A stretch of 64,000 nucleotides of DNA from Kineococcus sp. NBC_00420. Lineage in GTDB: Bacteria; Actinomycetota; Actinomycetes; Actinomycetales; Kineococcaceae. The DNA lies in contig NZ_CP107930.1 of assembly GCF_036021035.1 (NCBI RefSeq), forward strand, positions 1,116,001 through 1,180,000, in the 5' to 3' direction. Positions within the stretch are counted from its first letter, which is position 1, and every line of letters begins with the position of its first letter. The translations under genes were made by a program, and so were the position numbers. The notes under the pieces are model-generated. The model made no database searches, was not told the origin of the DNA, and saw nothing but the letters and a program-made list of their open reading frames with translations. Positions 1 to 11,402 of the stretch are shown here, one piece after another.

Positions 1-1
1 G

Positions 2-103
2 CTGCACGTCGGTCGCGACCTGCAGTTCATCCGCATCAACGGCACGGTCGTGGGCGGTCTGGTCGGGGTCTTCATCCACACGGTCACGGTGCTCGTCAGC
101 TGA
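2..103 (+). CDS. DUF445 family membrane protein (3' end only)
   Basis: Only the last 33 codons and a TGA stop are in the window. The visible tail, LQFIRINGTVVGGLVG followed by a hydrophobic stretch ending in VTVLVS, matches my recollection of the conserved C-terminus of DUF445 proteins, where a final membrane helix anchors the chain. Function of the family is unknown. The gene runs in from the left and is followed after 57 bases by the GGDEF-EAL gene on the same strand. The call rests on one conserved C-terminal motif, so the family is fairly sure and the rest of the protein cannot be judged. Confidence 0.7.
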   Translation: MHVGRDLQFIRINGTVVGGLVGVFIHTVTVLVS

Positions 104-160
104 CTGGGCCGTTCGGGTGGTCCGGATCTCCACCGCGGTACCGCCTGCCGATGCAGGAGG

Positions 161-2059
161 GTGACCTCCGTCTGGGACCTCGTGCGTCGACGGGCCAGTG
201 CTGCCTTCTCGTTGCTGCCGCGCGGGCGGATGCTGCCCGACGAGGTGTGGCACCGCCGCCACCGGGCGATCGTGCGGGTCGCCGGTCTGCAGGCGGTCGC
301 GCTGGTCGTCTTCGGTGCCTTCGCAGGGCAGGGAGTCCTGGTGAGCTTCGCGGGTGGCGCGCTCGTCGCGGCTCCGCTGGTCCTGGCGACCCCGACGTTC
401 TACTCGCGCAAGCTCCGGTCGGCGACCGCCTCGGTCAGCCTGTTCCTCGCCTCCACGGTGCTCGTGCAGTTCTGGCACGGGCAGACCGAGGCGCACTTCC
501 ACTTCTTCGTCATGGTGGGCCTCGTCGCCCTCTACCAGGACTGGGTCCCCTTCAGCGTCGGGCTGGCGATCGTCGTCGTCCACCACGGCCTCATCGGCAC
601 CCTCTTCCCGGAGGACGTCTACGACCACCACTCCGCGATGACCCACCCCTGGCGGTGGATGGCGATCCACGCCGGGTTCGTCCTGGCGGCCAGCGTCACG
701 CACCTCTCGTCCTGGCGGCTCAACGAGCAGCAGGGGTTGCGCGACCCCCTGACCGGCCTCGCCAACCGCACGATGCTCACCGAGTTCCTCACCCGCGGGC
801 TGTCCCGTCACGACGAGCTCGGGGTGCTCTTCGTCGACCTCGACGACTTCAAGAACGTCAACGACTCCCGGGGCCACGCGGCCGGCGACCAGCTGCTGCT
901 CGCCGTCGCGCAGCGCCTGCGCGCCTCGGTCCGCAGCGCCGACCTCGTCGCCCGCCTCGGCGGGGACGAGTTCGCCGTCGTCATCCACGGCGGATCGGGC
1001 CCCGCGCGCCGGGTCGGTGAACGGTTCCTCGCCAGCCTGGCCCAGCCCGTCGACGTCCAGGGACAGCAGATCTACGTCCACGCCAGCCTCGGTACCGCCG
1101 ACACGGCGACGATGTGCGGCACGGTCAGCGATCTGGACGCCCCCGCGGAACTCCTGCGCAACGCCGACCTGGCGATGTACTGGGCCAAGACCAGCGGCAA
1201 GAACCGGCTCGTCGCCTACGCCGAGGGGATGTCGCAGGCCGCGCAGGACAAGGCCTCGTTGCGCGACGACCTCGCGGCCGCGCTGGCCGAGGACCAGTTC
1301 GAGGTCTTCTACCAGCCGACGGTGGACTACCGGAAGGGCGGGGAGGAGACCTCCACGAAGGGGTACGAGGCGCTGCTGCGCTGGCAGCACCCGAAGCGCG
1401 GCACCGTCCCGCCGCTGGAGTTCGTCCCGCTGGCCGAGGCCAGCGGGGACATCCTCGCCATCGGGGCCTGGGTGCTGCGCACCGCGACGATGCAGGCCGC
1501 GACCTGGACGGCCGAACGCGGTCACCCCGTCGGCATCGCCGTCAACCTCTCCGCCGTCCAGCTGGCGTCCGACGAGATCATCGAGACCGTCCGCGCGGCC
1601 CTGCGCGAGAGCGGCCTGCGTCCGCACCAGCTCACGCTGGAGGTGACCGAGAGCGTCCTCGTCGACGACCTCGAGGCGGTGTCCGCGCGGTTGGCGCAGC
1701 TGCGCGCCACCGGCGTCCTGGTGGCCATCGACGACTTCGGGACCGGCTACTCGAGCCTCTCCTACCTGCGCCGACTACCGGTCGACACGGTCAAGATCGA
1801 CCGTTCGTTCATCAGCGACCTCGCCCAGGGCGGGTCGGCGACGACGCTGGTCGCGAGCATCATCGAACTCGCCCGCAGCCTGGGCCTCGACGTCGTCGCC
1901 GAAGGGGTGGAGACCGAGCAGCAGGCCCAGGTGCTGCGGGACCTGTCCTGCACCTACGCCCAGGGCTACCTCTACGCCCGACCGCAGCCCGCGCACATCG
2001 CGGGGCAGGCCCAGGGCGCCCTGTCCGCGGCGCCGGCCCCGCAGGTCGCGTCCGCCTGA
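161..2059 (+). CDS. membrane-bound GGDEF-EAL cyclic-di-GMP protein
   Basis: Probable diguanylate cyclase and phosphodiesterase that makes and/or degrades c-di-GMP at the membrane. Residues 38-180 hold several hydrophobic helices with a histidine-rich motif, HFHFF near 112-116 and HHG near 141-143, which looks like a sensory input domain. The GGDEF domain (about 195-350) has GGDEF at 267-271 and an intact inhibitory I-site RSAD exactly five residues before it. The EAL domain (about 370-620) has EALLRW near 403, DDFGTGYSS near 524 and VKIDRSFI after it, so both domains look active. The start is uncertain: AGGAGG touches the GTG at 161, which is too close for normal initiation, so GTG at 182 or ATG at 230 are alternatives. 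Confidence 0.92.
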   Translation: MTSVWDLVRRRASAAFSLLPRGRMLPDEVWHRRHRAIVRVAGLQAVALVVFGAFAGQGVLVSFAGGALVAAPLVLATPTFYSRKLRSATASVSLFLASTVLVQFWHGQTEAHFHFFVMVGLVALYQDWVPFSVGLAIVVVHHGLIGTLFPEDVYDHHSAMTHPWRWMAIHAGFVLAASVTHLSSWRLNEQQGLRDPLTGLANRTMLTEFLTRGLSRHDELGVLFVDLDDFKNVNDSRGHAAGDQLLLAVAQRLRASVRSADLVARLGGDEFAVVIHGGSGPARRVGERFLASLAQPVDVQGQQIYVHASLGTADTATMCGTVSDLDAPAELLRNADLAMYWAKTSGKNRLVAYAEGMSQAAQDKASLRDDLAAALAEDQFEVFYQPTVDYRKGGEETSTKGYEALLRWQHPKRGTVPPLEFVPLAEASGDILAIGAWVLRTATMQAATWTAERGHPVGIAVNLSAVQLASDEIIETVRAALRESGLRPHQLTLEVTESVLVDDLEAVSARLAQLRATGVLVAIDDFGTGYSSLSYLRRLPVDTVKIDRSFISDLAQGGSATTLVASIIELARSLGLDVVAEGVETEQQAQVLRDLSCTYAQGYLYARPQPAHIAGQAQGALSAAPAPQVASA

Positions 2060-2080
2060 GGCGCAGTGGAGACGGGTGGC

Positions 2081-3163
2081 TCAGGCCGTGGTCGTCCCGG
2101 AGATCGTCGCGGAACCGAGCACCTGGGTCCCGCGGTAGACGGCGACCGTCTGCCCCGGCGCGACGCCGGTGAGCTGGGTCCGCAGCCGCACCTGCAGCAC
2201 TTCGCCGACGAGTTCGGCGACGGCGGGCACGGGTTCGCCGTGGGCACGGACCTGGACGTGGACCTCCACCGGTCCCAGCGGTGCCTCGGTGTTCCAGATC
2301 GCGTCGACGGCCTCGAGGGCCTGGACCGCGAGCCGCTCCGCCGGGCCCACGGTGACGGTGCGGCGGACGGGTTCGATGCTCAGCACGTAGCGCGGACGAC
2401 CGTCGGCGGCGGGCTTGGAGATCCCGAGACCCTTGCGCTGGCCGACGGTGTAGCCGTAGGTGCCGGAGTGGGTCGCGAGCACCTCCCCGGACTCGTCGAC
2501 GATCTCGCCGGGGACCTCACCGAGGCGGTCGGCGAGGAAACCCCGGGTGTCGCCGTCGGGGATGAAGCAGATGTCGTGGCTGTCGGGCTTGTTCGCCACG
2601 GGCAGCCCGCGCCGCGTCGCCTCGGCCCGGACCTCGGCCTTCGTCGGGGCGTCGCCGAGGGGGAACATCGCGTGCGCGACCTGGTCGGCGTCCAGGACGG
2701 CGAGCACGTAGGACTGGTCCTTGGCCGCGTCCGCGGCGCGGTGCAGCTGCGCCCGCCCGTCGGCCCCGGTGACGATCTGCGCGTAGTGACCGGTGGCGAC
2801 GGCGTCGAAGCCCAGGGCGATCCCCTTGTCGAGCAGGGCCGCGAACTTGATCCGCTCGTTGCAGCGCACGCACGGGTTCGGGGTCCGGCCCGCCGCGTAC
2901 TCGGCGACGAAGTCCTCCACGACGTCCTCGACGAAGTCGTCGGAGAGGTCCCAGACGTAGAACGGGATGCCGAGCAGGTCCGCGGCGCGGCGCGCGTCGA
3001 GGGAGTCCTCGATCGTGCAGCAGCCGCGGGAGCCCGTCCGCAGGGTCCCGGGGTTGCGGTTCAGCGCCATGTGCACGCCGACGACCTCGTGCCCGGCGTC
3101 GACGGCCCGGGCGGCGGCGACCGCCGAGTCGACCCCACCGCTCATCGCGGCCAGCACACGCAT
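2081..3163 (-). CDS. mnmA: tRNA-specific 2-thiouridylase MnmA
   Basis: Thiolates U34 of tRNA-Lys, -Glu and -Gln using ATP and a sulfur relay from a cysteine desulfurase. The 360-residue length is normal. The N-terminus carries the PP-loop SGGVDS. The two catalytic cysteines are visible, one in [12 protein letters not shown] and one in [11 protein letters not shown], so the enzyme looks complete. The ATG overlaps the TGA of the upstream cysteine desulfurase by one base (TGATG), so the two are translationally coupled; this pairing supplies sulfur donor and acceptor from one transcript. The reading frame stays open upstream through the desulfurase gene, but those residues are shadow sequence. 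Confidence 0.97.
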   Translation of the reverse strand: MRVLAAMSGGVDSAVAAARAVDAGHEVVGVHMALNRNPGTLRTGSRGCCTIEDSLDARRAADLLGIPFYVWDLSDDFVEDVVEDFVAEYAAGRTPNPCVRCNERIKFAALLDKGIALGFDAVATGHYAQIVTGADGRAQLHRAADAAKDQSYVLAVLDADQVAHAMFPLGDAPTKAEVRAEATRRGLPVANKPDSHDICFIPDGDTRGFLADRLGEVPGEIVDESGEVLATHSGTYGYTVGQRKGLGISKPAADGRPRYVLSIEPVRRTVTVGPAERLAVQALEAVDAIWNTEAPLGPVEVHVQVRAHGEPVPAVAELVGEVLQVRLRTQLTGVAPGQTVAVYRGTQVLGSATISGTTTA

Positions 3164-4407
3164 CAGGACACTCCCCCGGTCGATCCCATGGCCAGTTCCT
3201 TCGTCGTGCGCGGACGGCGCCGCGCCCGGGCCGTGCGCGACCCCGTCGCCCGCCGGGCCCGTTCGACCGCCGGCCCGATCGCGGCGAGCGCCGCGTCGAC
3301 GTCGGCGTCGGTGGAGTTCCAGCCCAGCGAGAACCGCAGGGCGCCGGCCGCCTCGGTCGCGCTCAGGCCCATCGCGAGCAGGACGTGGCTGGGTTGCGGG
3401 ACACCCGCCTGGCAGGCCGACCCGGTCGAGCACTCGACCCCGGCGGCGTCGAGGAGGTAGGTGAGGGAGTCCCCCTCGCAGCCGTCGAAGGTCACGTGGG
3501 CGTTGCCCGGCAGCCGGTCGGGAGCGGCGGCTCCCCGCAGGGTGGCGCCGGGGACCTCCAGCAGGCCGGCGACCAGCCGGTCGCGCAGGACCGAGAGCCG
3601 GGCGACCTCCGCCGGCAGGCCCGCGGTCGCCGCGGTGAGCGCGGCCGCGGTCGCCCGGGCCCCCGCCGCGTCCAGGGTCCCCGACCGGACGCCGAGCTCC
3701 TGCCCGCCGCCGTGGACGAGGGGGACGAGCGTGGTGCCGCGCTTGACCAGCAGCGCCCCGCTGCCGACGGGACCACCGAACTTGTGGGCCGAGAGGGAGA
3801 GCAGGTCCGCGCCGGAGGCGGCGAAGTCGAGCGGGAGGTGCCCCACGGCCTGGACGGCGTCGGTGTGCAGCGGGACCCCCGCCGCGTGGGCGAGCTCCGC
3901 GGCCTGCGCGACGGGCTGGACGGTGCCGACCTCGTTGTTGGCCCACATCAGCGAGACGAGGGCCACGTCGTCACCCCCGCCGTCGGCGAGGGCGGCGGCC
4001 AGGGCGTCGAGGTCGGTGCGCCCGCTCGCGTCGACGGGAAGCCAGGTCACCTCGGCCCCCTCGTGGGCCTGCAGCCACTCGACGCAGTCGAGGACGGCGT
4101 GGTGCTCGGTGGCGCTGAGCAGCACCCGCCGCCGGGCCGGGTCGAGGGCGCGACGGGCGCGCAGCAGTCCCTGCAGAGCGAGGTTGTCGCTCTCGGTGCC
4201 CCCGGAGGTCCAGACGACCTCCCCCGGGCGGGCGCCGAGCGCGCTCGCCAGCGCCTCGCGGCTCTCCTCCACCGCCACCCGGGCGCGACGGCCCGCGGAG
4301 TGCAGCGAGGACGGGTTGCCGGCGCCGACGCGGGACTCGCCGACGAACGCCTCGAGCGCCTCCGGGCGCAGGGCCGTCGTCGAGGCGTGGTCCAGGTACG
4401 CGCTCAC
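3163..4407 (-). CDS. cysteine desulfurase (NifS/IscS family)
   Basis: PLP enzyme that turns cysteine into alanine and an enzyme-bound persulfide, here most likely feeding MnmA. The 414-residue protein begins [13 protein letters not shown], the usual N-terminus. The PLP lysine is K209 in SLSAHKFGG and the persulfide cysteine is C332 in STGSACQAG, the short-loop form typical of the NifS/IscS type. The GTG start was chosen because the family begins here and because TAGACT lies 7 nt upstream, as in leaderless actinobacterial genes. It is divergent from glgX across only 33 bp and overlaps mnmA by one base. General Fe-S supply is a possible second job. Confidence 0.95.
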   Translation of the reverse strand: MSAYLDHASTTALRPEALEAFVGESRVGAGNPSSLHSAGRRARVAVEESREALASALGARPGEVVWTSGGTESDNLALQGLLRARRALDPARRRVLLSATEHHAVLDCVEWLQAHEGAEVTWLPVDASGRTDLDALAAALADGGGDDVALVSLMWANNEVGTVQPVAQAAELAHAAGVPLHTDAVQAVGHLPLDFAASGADLLSLSAHKFGGPVGSGALLVKRGTTLVPLVHGGGQELGVRSGTLDAAGARATAAALTAATAGLPAEVARLSVLRDRLVAGLLEVPGATLRGAAAPDRLPGNAHVTFDGCEGDSLTYLLDAAGVECSTGSACQAGVPQPSHVLLAMGLSATEAAGALRFSLGWNSTDADVDAALAAIGPAVERARRATGSRTARARRRPRTTKELAMGSTGGVS

Positions 4408-4414
4408 ACCCGAC

Positions 4415-4420
4415 AGTCTA
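4415..4420 (-). promoter_or_regulatory. leaderless -10 box of cysteine desulfurase
   Basis: On the minus strand TAGACT is followed by 7 nt and the GTG start at 4407, with no Shine-Dalgarno. This fits a TANNNT -10 element whose transcript starts at or next to the start codon. Confidence 0.6.
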
Positions 4421-4428
4421 AGGACTGG

Positions 4429-4434
4429 CAGACT
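4429..4434 (+). promoter_or_regulatory. possible leaderless -10 box of glgX
   Basis: CAGACT followed by 6 nt and the GTG at 4441. It is one base off the TANNNT pattern, so weaker than the opposing box. No Shine-Dalgarno is visible. Confidence 0.4.
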
Positions 4435-4440
4435 GCGCCG

Positions 4441-6614
<2,174 letters not shown>

Positions 6615-6618
<4 letters not shown>

Positions 6619-7337
6619 ACCCGCTGGTCCTGCTCCCGGGCCTCGGCTGCGACGCCTCGCAGTTCCGGTTCCTGACCGGGGCGTTCTCCGACGGGTTCGA
6701 CGTGCGGGCGCTCGAACTCCCCGGCCACCACGGTGCGCCTGCGGTGGCGGGCTGGGCGTCCCTGGACGCCGTGGCCGAGGAGGTGGCGACGCGGGTCCCG
6801 GCGGGTTCCGTGCTCGTGGGTCACAGCACCGGCGGGATCGTCGGCCTGGTGATCGCCGCGCGACACCCCTCGCTCGTCGAGCGACTGGTGCTGCTGGACT
6901 CCAACGTGCCCGTCACCCCGGAGGCGTTGGCGCGCAAGGTCGCCCGCGCAGCCGACGTGCGGGGACCGGTGTGGCGCACCGTGCTCGAGGAGTCGATGCG
7001 CTCCTCGTGGGGTCCTCGCCGGCCGGAACTGCGCGAGGAGGTCGTGGCCGGGATCCTCGCCACCCCGGAGGCCGCGCTGCGTCCGTTGTGGTTCGACGTG
7101 CTCGCCCTCGACCCGCGCCCGCTCCTGGCCGCGCTGCGGGTCCCGGCGCTCCACGTGCGCTCCAGCCGCGACGTCGACGCCGCGGCCCTGCACGCGCTGA
7201 ACCCGGGGGTGGGTTCGGTCGACCTGCGCGAACTCTCCCCCGGGCACTGGCCGCACCTCACCGAACCCGACGCGGTGGTCAGCGCCGTCCGGCGTTGGGT
7301 CCCCACTTGGCCAGCACCAGCGTCTCCACGATGCTGA
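6615..7337 (+). CDS. alpha/beta-fold hydrolase
   Basis: 240-residue alpha/beta hydrolase of unknown substrate. It has the family features: HGG-like LLPGLG near the N-terminus, the nucleophile elbow GHSTGG and a C-terminal GHWPH that would hold the catalytic histidine. The GTG start overlaps the glgX stop by 4 nt (GTGA), so it is translated from the glgX message. The last 59 bp overlap the convergent ABC permease gene. A role in alpha-glucan metabolism is suggested only by the coupling; esterase, lactonase or thioesterase activity cannot be told apart from sequence alone. Confidence 0.85.
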
Positions 7338-8145
7338 CGACGGTGTAGAGCAGGATCGAGGTGAACGTCACGACGACGACGATCGACCAGAGCTTGTTGT
7401 ACTGGACGTTGGCGTTGGCGCGGAAGATCTCCGATCCCAGCCCGGTCCCGCTGAACAGCCACTCGTAGAGCATCGCGCCGATGACCGCGCCGGGCACCGA
7501 GATGCGGATCGCGGCGAACAGGTTGGGCAGCGCGGTCGGGACGGCGACCAGGCGCAGTGCCGTCCACTTCGTCCCGCCGTTGACCCGGATCACGTCGATC
7601 GCCTGCGGGGAGGCCGAACGCAGACCGATGGCCGCGTTGACCAGGACGGGGAAGAACACGACGACGCCGCCGATGGTCGCCGCACGCAGCAGTTCGGAGT
7701 GGAAGGTCATCCCGATGATCGGGGCCATCGCGACGAGCGGGACCGAACGCAGCATCATGGCCAGCGGCATGAAGACGAACTCGAGCGGACGGATCACGGT
7801 GAACAGCGACGCGACGACGATCGTGCCCACGACCCCGGCCAGGAAACCCGTGATCGAGTCGGTGAGCGTGACCTTCAGCCAGCCCCACATGTCGCTGCGG
7901 TTGGCGGCGGCCTTGTCGTCGGCGAACAGCCACTGGTAGACGTCGAGCGGGCGTTTGCCGACGAACTCGTCGATGGCGAGGATGCGCAGCAGGGCGTACC
8001 AGGCGATGACGAGGACGACCGCGGAGATCACCAGGGTCAGCACGGAGATCCCGATGCGCTTGCCCACGGCGGAGGCGACGGAGGCGTTGCTGCGGTTCTC
8101 GTGCACCTCGGTGCCCGCGGGTGCACCCGTGGTCGTGGTGGCCAT
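7279..8145 (-). CDS. ABC transporter permease (SsuC/TauC/ThiX type), second of pair
   Basis: 288-residue inner membrane permease with an N-terminal cytoplasmic tail, about six hydrophobic helices and the BPD_transp_1 EAA-type loop around VNAAIGLRSASPQAIDVIRVNG. It is the last gene of a four-gene importer operon (binding protein, ATPase, permease, permease). Its start overlaps the stop of the preceding permease by one base. The two permeases differ clearly in sequence, so they probably form a heterodimer. The 3' end runs 59 bp into the convergent hydrolase gene. Substrate class: nitrate/sulfonate/pyrimidine-type (NMT1 system), not resolved. Confidence 0.92.
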   Translation of the reverse strand: MATTTTGAPAGTEVHENRSNASVASAVGKRIGISVLTLVISAVVLVIAWYALLRILAIDEFVGKRPLDVYQWLFADDKAAANRSDMWGWLKVTLTDSITGFLAGVVGTIVVASLFTVIRPLEFVFMPLAMMLRSVPLVAMAPIIGMTFHSELLRAATIGGVVVFFPVLVNAAIGLRSASPQAIDVIRVNGGTKWTALRLVAVPTALPNLFAAIRISVPGAVIGAMLYEWLFSGTGLGSEIFRANANVQYNKLWSIVVVVTFTSILLYTVVSIVETLVLAKWGPNAGRR

Positions 8146-9005
8146 CAGAGACCCGCCTTCCGTTCACCGGTCGAGGACCAGGGCGTGAGGAGCTTCGCGA
8201 CGAGGCCGATGACGACGTAGGCGAGGCCCGCGATGAGGCCGCAGAGGATCGCCAGGCCCCAGATCTGCGCGTACTTCAGGTTGGTCTGCGCCGCGATGAT
8301 CATGATGCCGATGCCGGAGTCCACCCCACCGAGGTACTCACCGAGCACCGCGCCGAGGAAGGAGGCCGGGGCGGCGAGCTTGAGGGCACCGAAGACGTTG
8401 GGCAGCGCGGCGATGAGGCGCACCTTCACCAGCGCGGTCCACGTCGACCCGCCGTAGGCGTGCACCACGTCGAGGGCGGTGCGGTCGGCGGCGCGCAACC
8501 CGAGCAGGCAGCCGACGACGGAGGTGAAGATGACGCTGATCGCGGCGAGGAAGATCGACGCAGTCCGCGCACCCGGGTCGGAGACGATGAGGACGATGGG
8601 CCCGATCGCCGTCAGCGGGATGCAGTAGGAGATGACCGCGACCTGGTTCGCCGCCCCCTCCAACGGCGGGATGAGCAGCACGACCACCGCGATGGCGATG
8701 GCGGCGAGGTTCCCCCACAGCCAACCCTGCGCCGCCGACGACGTCGTGACCGAGAGGTTGTTCCAGTAGGTCTGGAACCCGGTGTCGCCGAACTGGCGCA
8801 GGACGCCCCACGGAGTGGGGACGATCCCGTTGCTGCCGAAGAAGATCGAGCTGACGAGGCTCCAGACCGCCAGCACCGAGACGACGCCGATGACGCCGCC
8901 GACCCACGGCGGCATCTCCTTCCCGGCGACGACGCGCCTGCTGCGGGGGGCCGTGGCGCCGGCGACACCGGTGACGGCCGCCTCCTCCTGGACCGAGCTC
9001 GCCAT
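8145..9005 (-). CDS. ABC transporter permease (SsuC/TauC/ThiX type), first of pair
   Basis: 286-residue membrane permease with a cytoplasmic N-terminal segment and about six helices. The conserved permease loop is visible at LLGLRAADRTALDVVHAYGGS, where it contacts the ATPase. Its ATG overlaps the TGA of the upstream ATPase gene by one base, and its own stop overlaps the next permease start by one base, so the operon is tightly coupled. It is paralogous to its neighbour and probably forms the other half of the membrane channel. Confidence 0.92.
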   Translation of the reverse strand: MASSVQEEAAVTGVAGATAPRSRRVVAGKEMPPWVGGVIGVVSVLAVWSLVSSIFFGSNGIVPTPWGVLRQFGDTGFQTYWNNLSVTTSSAAQGWLWGNLAAIAIAVVVLLIPPLEGAANQVAVISYCIPLTAIGPIVLIVSDPGARTASIFLAAISVIFTSVVGCLLGLRAADRTALDVVHAYGGSTWTALVKVRLIAALPNVFGALKLAAPASFLGAVLGEYLGGVDSGIGIMIIAAQTNLKYAQIWGLAILCGLIAGLAYVVIGLVAKLLTPWSSTGERKAGL

Positions 9006-9868
9006 CAGTGCTCGTCCCCGCTGCCGCCGCCGAAGAGGATCTCGGACAGCCGGTCGTGGTAGGCGTGGAACTCCGGGGTGCGCATCATCTCCGGCGTGCG
9101 CGGGCGCGGCAGGTCGATCTCGACGACCTCCACGACCCGGCCGGGGCGCGGGCTCATGACGGCGACGACGTCGGAGAGGAAGATCGCCTCGGAGATCCCG
9201 TGCGTCACCATGAGGGTCGTCGCGGGCTTCTCGGTCCAGATGCGCAGGAGTTCGACGTTGAGGCGCTGGCGGGTCATGTCGTCCAGCGCCCCGAAGGGCT
9301 CGTCGAGCAGCATCACCGTGGGCTGCACGACGAGGCAGCGGGCGATGGAGACGCGCTGGCGCATGCCGCCGGAGAGCTGGGCCGGCTTGGCCTTCTCGAA
9401 CCCCTTCAGGCCGACGAGGCCGATGAGGTCGTCGACGAGGCCCTTCGACGGGCTGACCCCGGCGACCTCGAGGGGCAGCCGGATGTTCTGGGCGACCGTG
9501 CGCCAGGGCAGCAACGCGGAGTCCTGGAACGCGACGCCCAGCTCGTGGGCGCGCTGCAGCTCCCGGGTCGTCATGCCGTTGACCAGCGCCTCCCCGCCCG
9601 AGGGGGTCTCGAGCCCCGCGAGGATGCGCAGGATCGTCGACTTCCCGCAGCCGGAGGGCCCGAGCAGCGAGAGGAACGCGTTCTTGCGCGTCCCCAGGTT
9701 CGTCTGCTCCAGCGCCAGGACGCTCTTGCGGCCCAGGTCGAAGCGCTTGGTCAGGCCCTGGAGGTTGAAACCCGTCGCCGCCTCGGGGTGGCCCTTGGGA
9801 TCGGTCGTGGCCGAGAGCGTTCCCGCGGCGCCGGTGGTGACGGACAGGGACGGGGTGTCGTACGACAC
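9005..9868 (-). CDS. ABC transporter ATP-binding protein (SsuB/TauB type)
   Basis: 287-residue ATPase of the importer. An extra N-terminal stretch of about 33 residues precedes the domain. Walker [10 protein letters not shown] at 70-78, Q-loop FQDSALLPW near 114-122, signature LSGGMRQR at 165-172, Walker [11 protein letters not shown] at 187-196 and the H-loop in VTHGISEA are all present. The FQDSALLPW form is typical of nitrate/sulfonate-type systems. It sits between the binding-protein gene and the two permeases on one strand. Confidence 0.95.
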   Translation of the reverse strand: MSYDTPSLSVTTGAAGTLSATTDPKGHPEAATGFNLQGLTKRFDLGRKSVLALEQTNLGTRKNAFLSLLGPSGCGKSTILRILAGLETPSGGEALVNGMTTRELQRAHELGVAFQDSALLPWRTVAQNIRLPLEVAGVSPSKGLVDDLIGLVGLKGFEKAKPAQLSGGMRQRVSIARCLVVQPTVMLLDEPFGALDDMTRQRLNVELLRIWTEKPATTLMVTHGISEAIFLSDVVAVMSPRPGRVVEVVEIDLPRPRTPEMMRTPEFHAYHDRLSEILFGGGSGDEH

Positions 9869-9927
9869 GGTCTGACCTTTCTCGAGGACGGCGACGGGGT
9901 ACCGCGCAGGGTGTCTCAGCCGGTGGT

Positions 9928-11037
9928 TCAGCCGGTGATGAGCTCGGGGTTCTCCTGGTAGACCTCTTCCAGCAGGGAGAAGTCGAAGAGGTCCTCCGCC
10001 GTGATCTTGGTGCCCATGACCTCGAGCGCCTGGATGTTCTCGTCGATGAGCGCCTGGGTCATCGTGAAGAGCCCCTTGGCCTTGGTGTCCTCGGACACGA
10101 TGAGCGCGGCCTGCGCGGTCGCCTCCTGGGTCTGCTCGGCCAGGTCGAGGTCCTGGTCCTTGCCGTAGCGCGCGTCGGTCACGGCGAGCGTCGCGGAGGC
10201 GGCCGGGTCGGCGACCGCGTCGTTCCAGCCCTGGATCTCGGCCTTGAGGAAGGCCTTGAGCAGGTCGCGGTCCTTGTCGATCGTGGCCTGCAGGACGGTG
10301 AAGGTCTCGGAGACGACGGGGAGGCCGTTGTCGGCGAAGCCCAGCGTGACCGGGGTGAGCTTGCGCCCGGCCAGCAGGATCGGCTCGTTGGTCAGGTAGG
10401 CCATGAACGCGTCGACCTCACCGGTCTCCACGACGGAGGGGTCGTACTGCACGGGGACGATGGTGAAGGTGGACTTGTCGATGTCGTTGGCCTTGCAGAA
10501 GCCGTCGAAGATCGTCTCGTTGCCACCGGTCTGGATCCCGACCTTCTTGCCGGCGAGGTCGGCGATGGTCGCGACCGGGGTCTTCTCCTTCACCGACACC
10601 AGGCAGAACGGGTTCTTCTGGAAGGTCGCACCGATGATCTTCAGCGGCGCGTCCTCGTTCGCGATGGCGGGACCGGTCAGCGTCGGCGACGACAGACCGA
10701 CGAGGGCCTTCTTGGAGAGGACCATCGCCTCGGCCGCGGTCCCCGAGCTGCCACCGGCGAGCAGGTTGACCTTGGAGAAGCCCGCCGCGGTGTAGTAGCC
10801 CTTGCTGTCGGCCATGTACTCGCCCGCGAACTCGATGTTCTTGATCCAGGACAGCTGGACCGAGATCTCGCCGAAACCGTCGGAGGAACCGCCGCTGCTC
10901 GAACCGGTGGTCGAGCCGGCGTCGTCGTTGCCGCAGGCGGCGAGGCCGGTGACCCCGGCGACGGCGAGGGCGCCGAGGCCGGTGCCGCGGAGGAAGGTGC
11001 GACGGTCGCCGACGAGACGCGGACGGGATTCGTTCAT
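9928..11037 (-). CDS. NMT1-type substrate-binding lipoprotein
   Basis: Extracytoplasmic binding protein of the ABC importer, 369 residues. The N-terminus has a twin-arginine motif (RRTFLRG, 12-18), a hydrophobic core and lipobox LAAC with C35, so it is probably a Tat-exported lipoprotein. Residues from about 55 match the NMT1/THI5 fold ([21 protein letters not shown]-like start). The ATG at 11037 was chosen over the one at 11049 because GGAG lies 6 nt before it. The ligand may be a pyrimidine, sulfonate or similar small molecule; the divergent DszA-type monooxygenase suggests that the ligand is oxidised after uptake. Confidence 0.9.
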   Translation of the reverse strand: MNESRPRLVGDRRTFLRGTGLGALAVAGVTGLAACGNDDAGSTTGSSSGGSSDGFGEISVQLSWIKNIEFAGEYMADSKGYYTAAGFSKVNLLAGGSSGTAAEAMVLSKKALVGLSSPTLTGPAIANEDAPLKIIGATFQKNPFCLVSVKEKTPVATIADLAGKKVGIQTGGNETIFDGFCKANDIDKSTFTIVPVQYDPSVVETGEVDAFMAYLTNEPILLAGRKLTPVTLGFADNGLPVVSETFTVLQATIDKDRDLLKAFLKAEIQGWNDAVADPAASATLAVTDARYGKDQDLDLAEQTQEATAQAALIVSEDTKAKGLFTMTQALIDENIQALEVMGTKITAEDLFDFSLLEEVYQENPELITG

Positions 11038-11402
11038 GAGCTGCTCCACGGGTGCTTGGGTGTCCTACGGGTCCGGGACGGATCGGCGCGGACAGACGAG
11101 GCCGGCTGACGTTCGGCTCTGATCCGGTACTGAAGCACCTGCGCGCTGCGGGGCTGTCACGTCCGCGTGAACGCGGGGTTACGTGGCGACTCATCGTGTG
11201 ACAACCGTGTTACGGGACTCCGGGGTGGGTCGACCGGGGGACGAGTGGTCACCGATCCGTCACGGTCGCCCACGGGGAGACACCGCCGGGCGCGGCCACG
11301 CCCACCCCGTGTCCCCGGACGCACCTCGCACGAGCTTTACACGCCCGAAACACGCGTGTGCTGTCATCTGAACCAGTCGGTTCAACGAGAGGGGTCACAC
11401 CA
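11038..11402. other. intergenic control region between importer and monooxygenase
   Basis: 365 bp without a convincing gene between the divergently read importer operon and the flavin monooxygenase. It holds a 16-bp palindrome (11369-11384), a TTTACA that could be a -35 at 11336-11341, and a GAGAGGGG ribosome-binding site just before the monooxygenase start. I see no riboswitch or RNA gene. Confidence 0.6.
11369..11384. promoter_or_regulatory. palindromic operator TGAACC-AGTC-GGTTCA, probably for TetR
   Basis: Perfect inverted repeat with 6-bp arms around AGTC, 18 bases before the monooxygenase start. The ACCAGTCGGT core resembles sites bound by several TetR-family repressors such as NemR-type regulators. 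The TetR gene at 12785 is the obvious candidate. Confidence 0.6.

Noticed and set aside
151-1020. ATG at 151 with an open frame through the start of the GGDEF gene
   Set aside because: Arginine- and proline-rich out-of-frame translation; the overlapping frame encodes a complete GGDEF-EAL protein.
2066-3460. Long plus-strand frames opposite mnmA and the cysteine desulfurase
   Set aside because: Composition is that of antisense shadow; the minus-strand proteins are complete and have all catalytic residues.
11271-11311. Inverted repeat CACGGGG/CCCCGTG in the importer-monooxygenase gap
   Set aside because: Only 7 bp with a 27-nt loop in GC-rich DNA; expected by chance.
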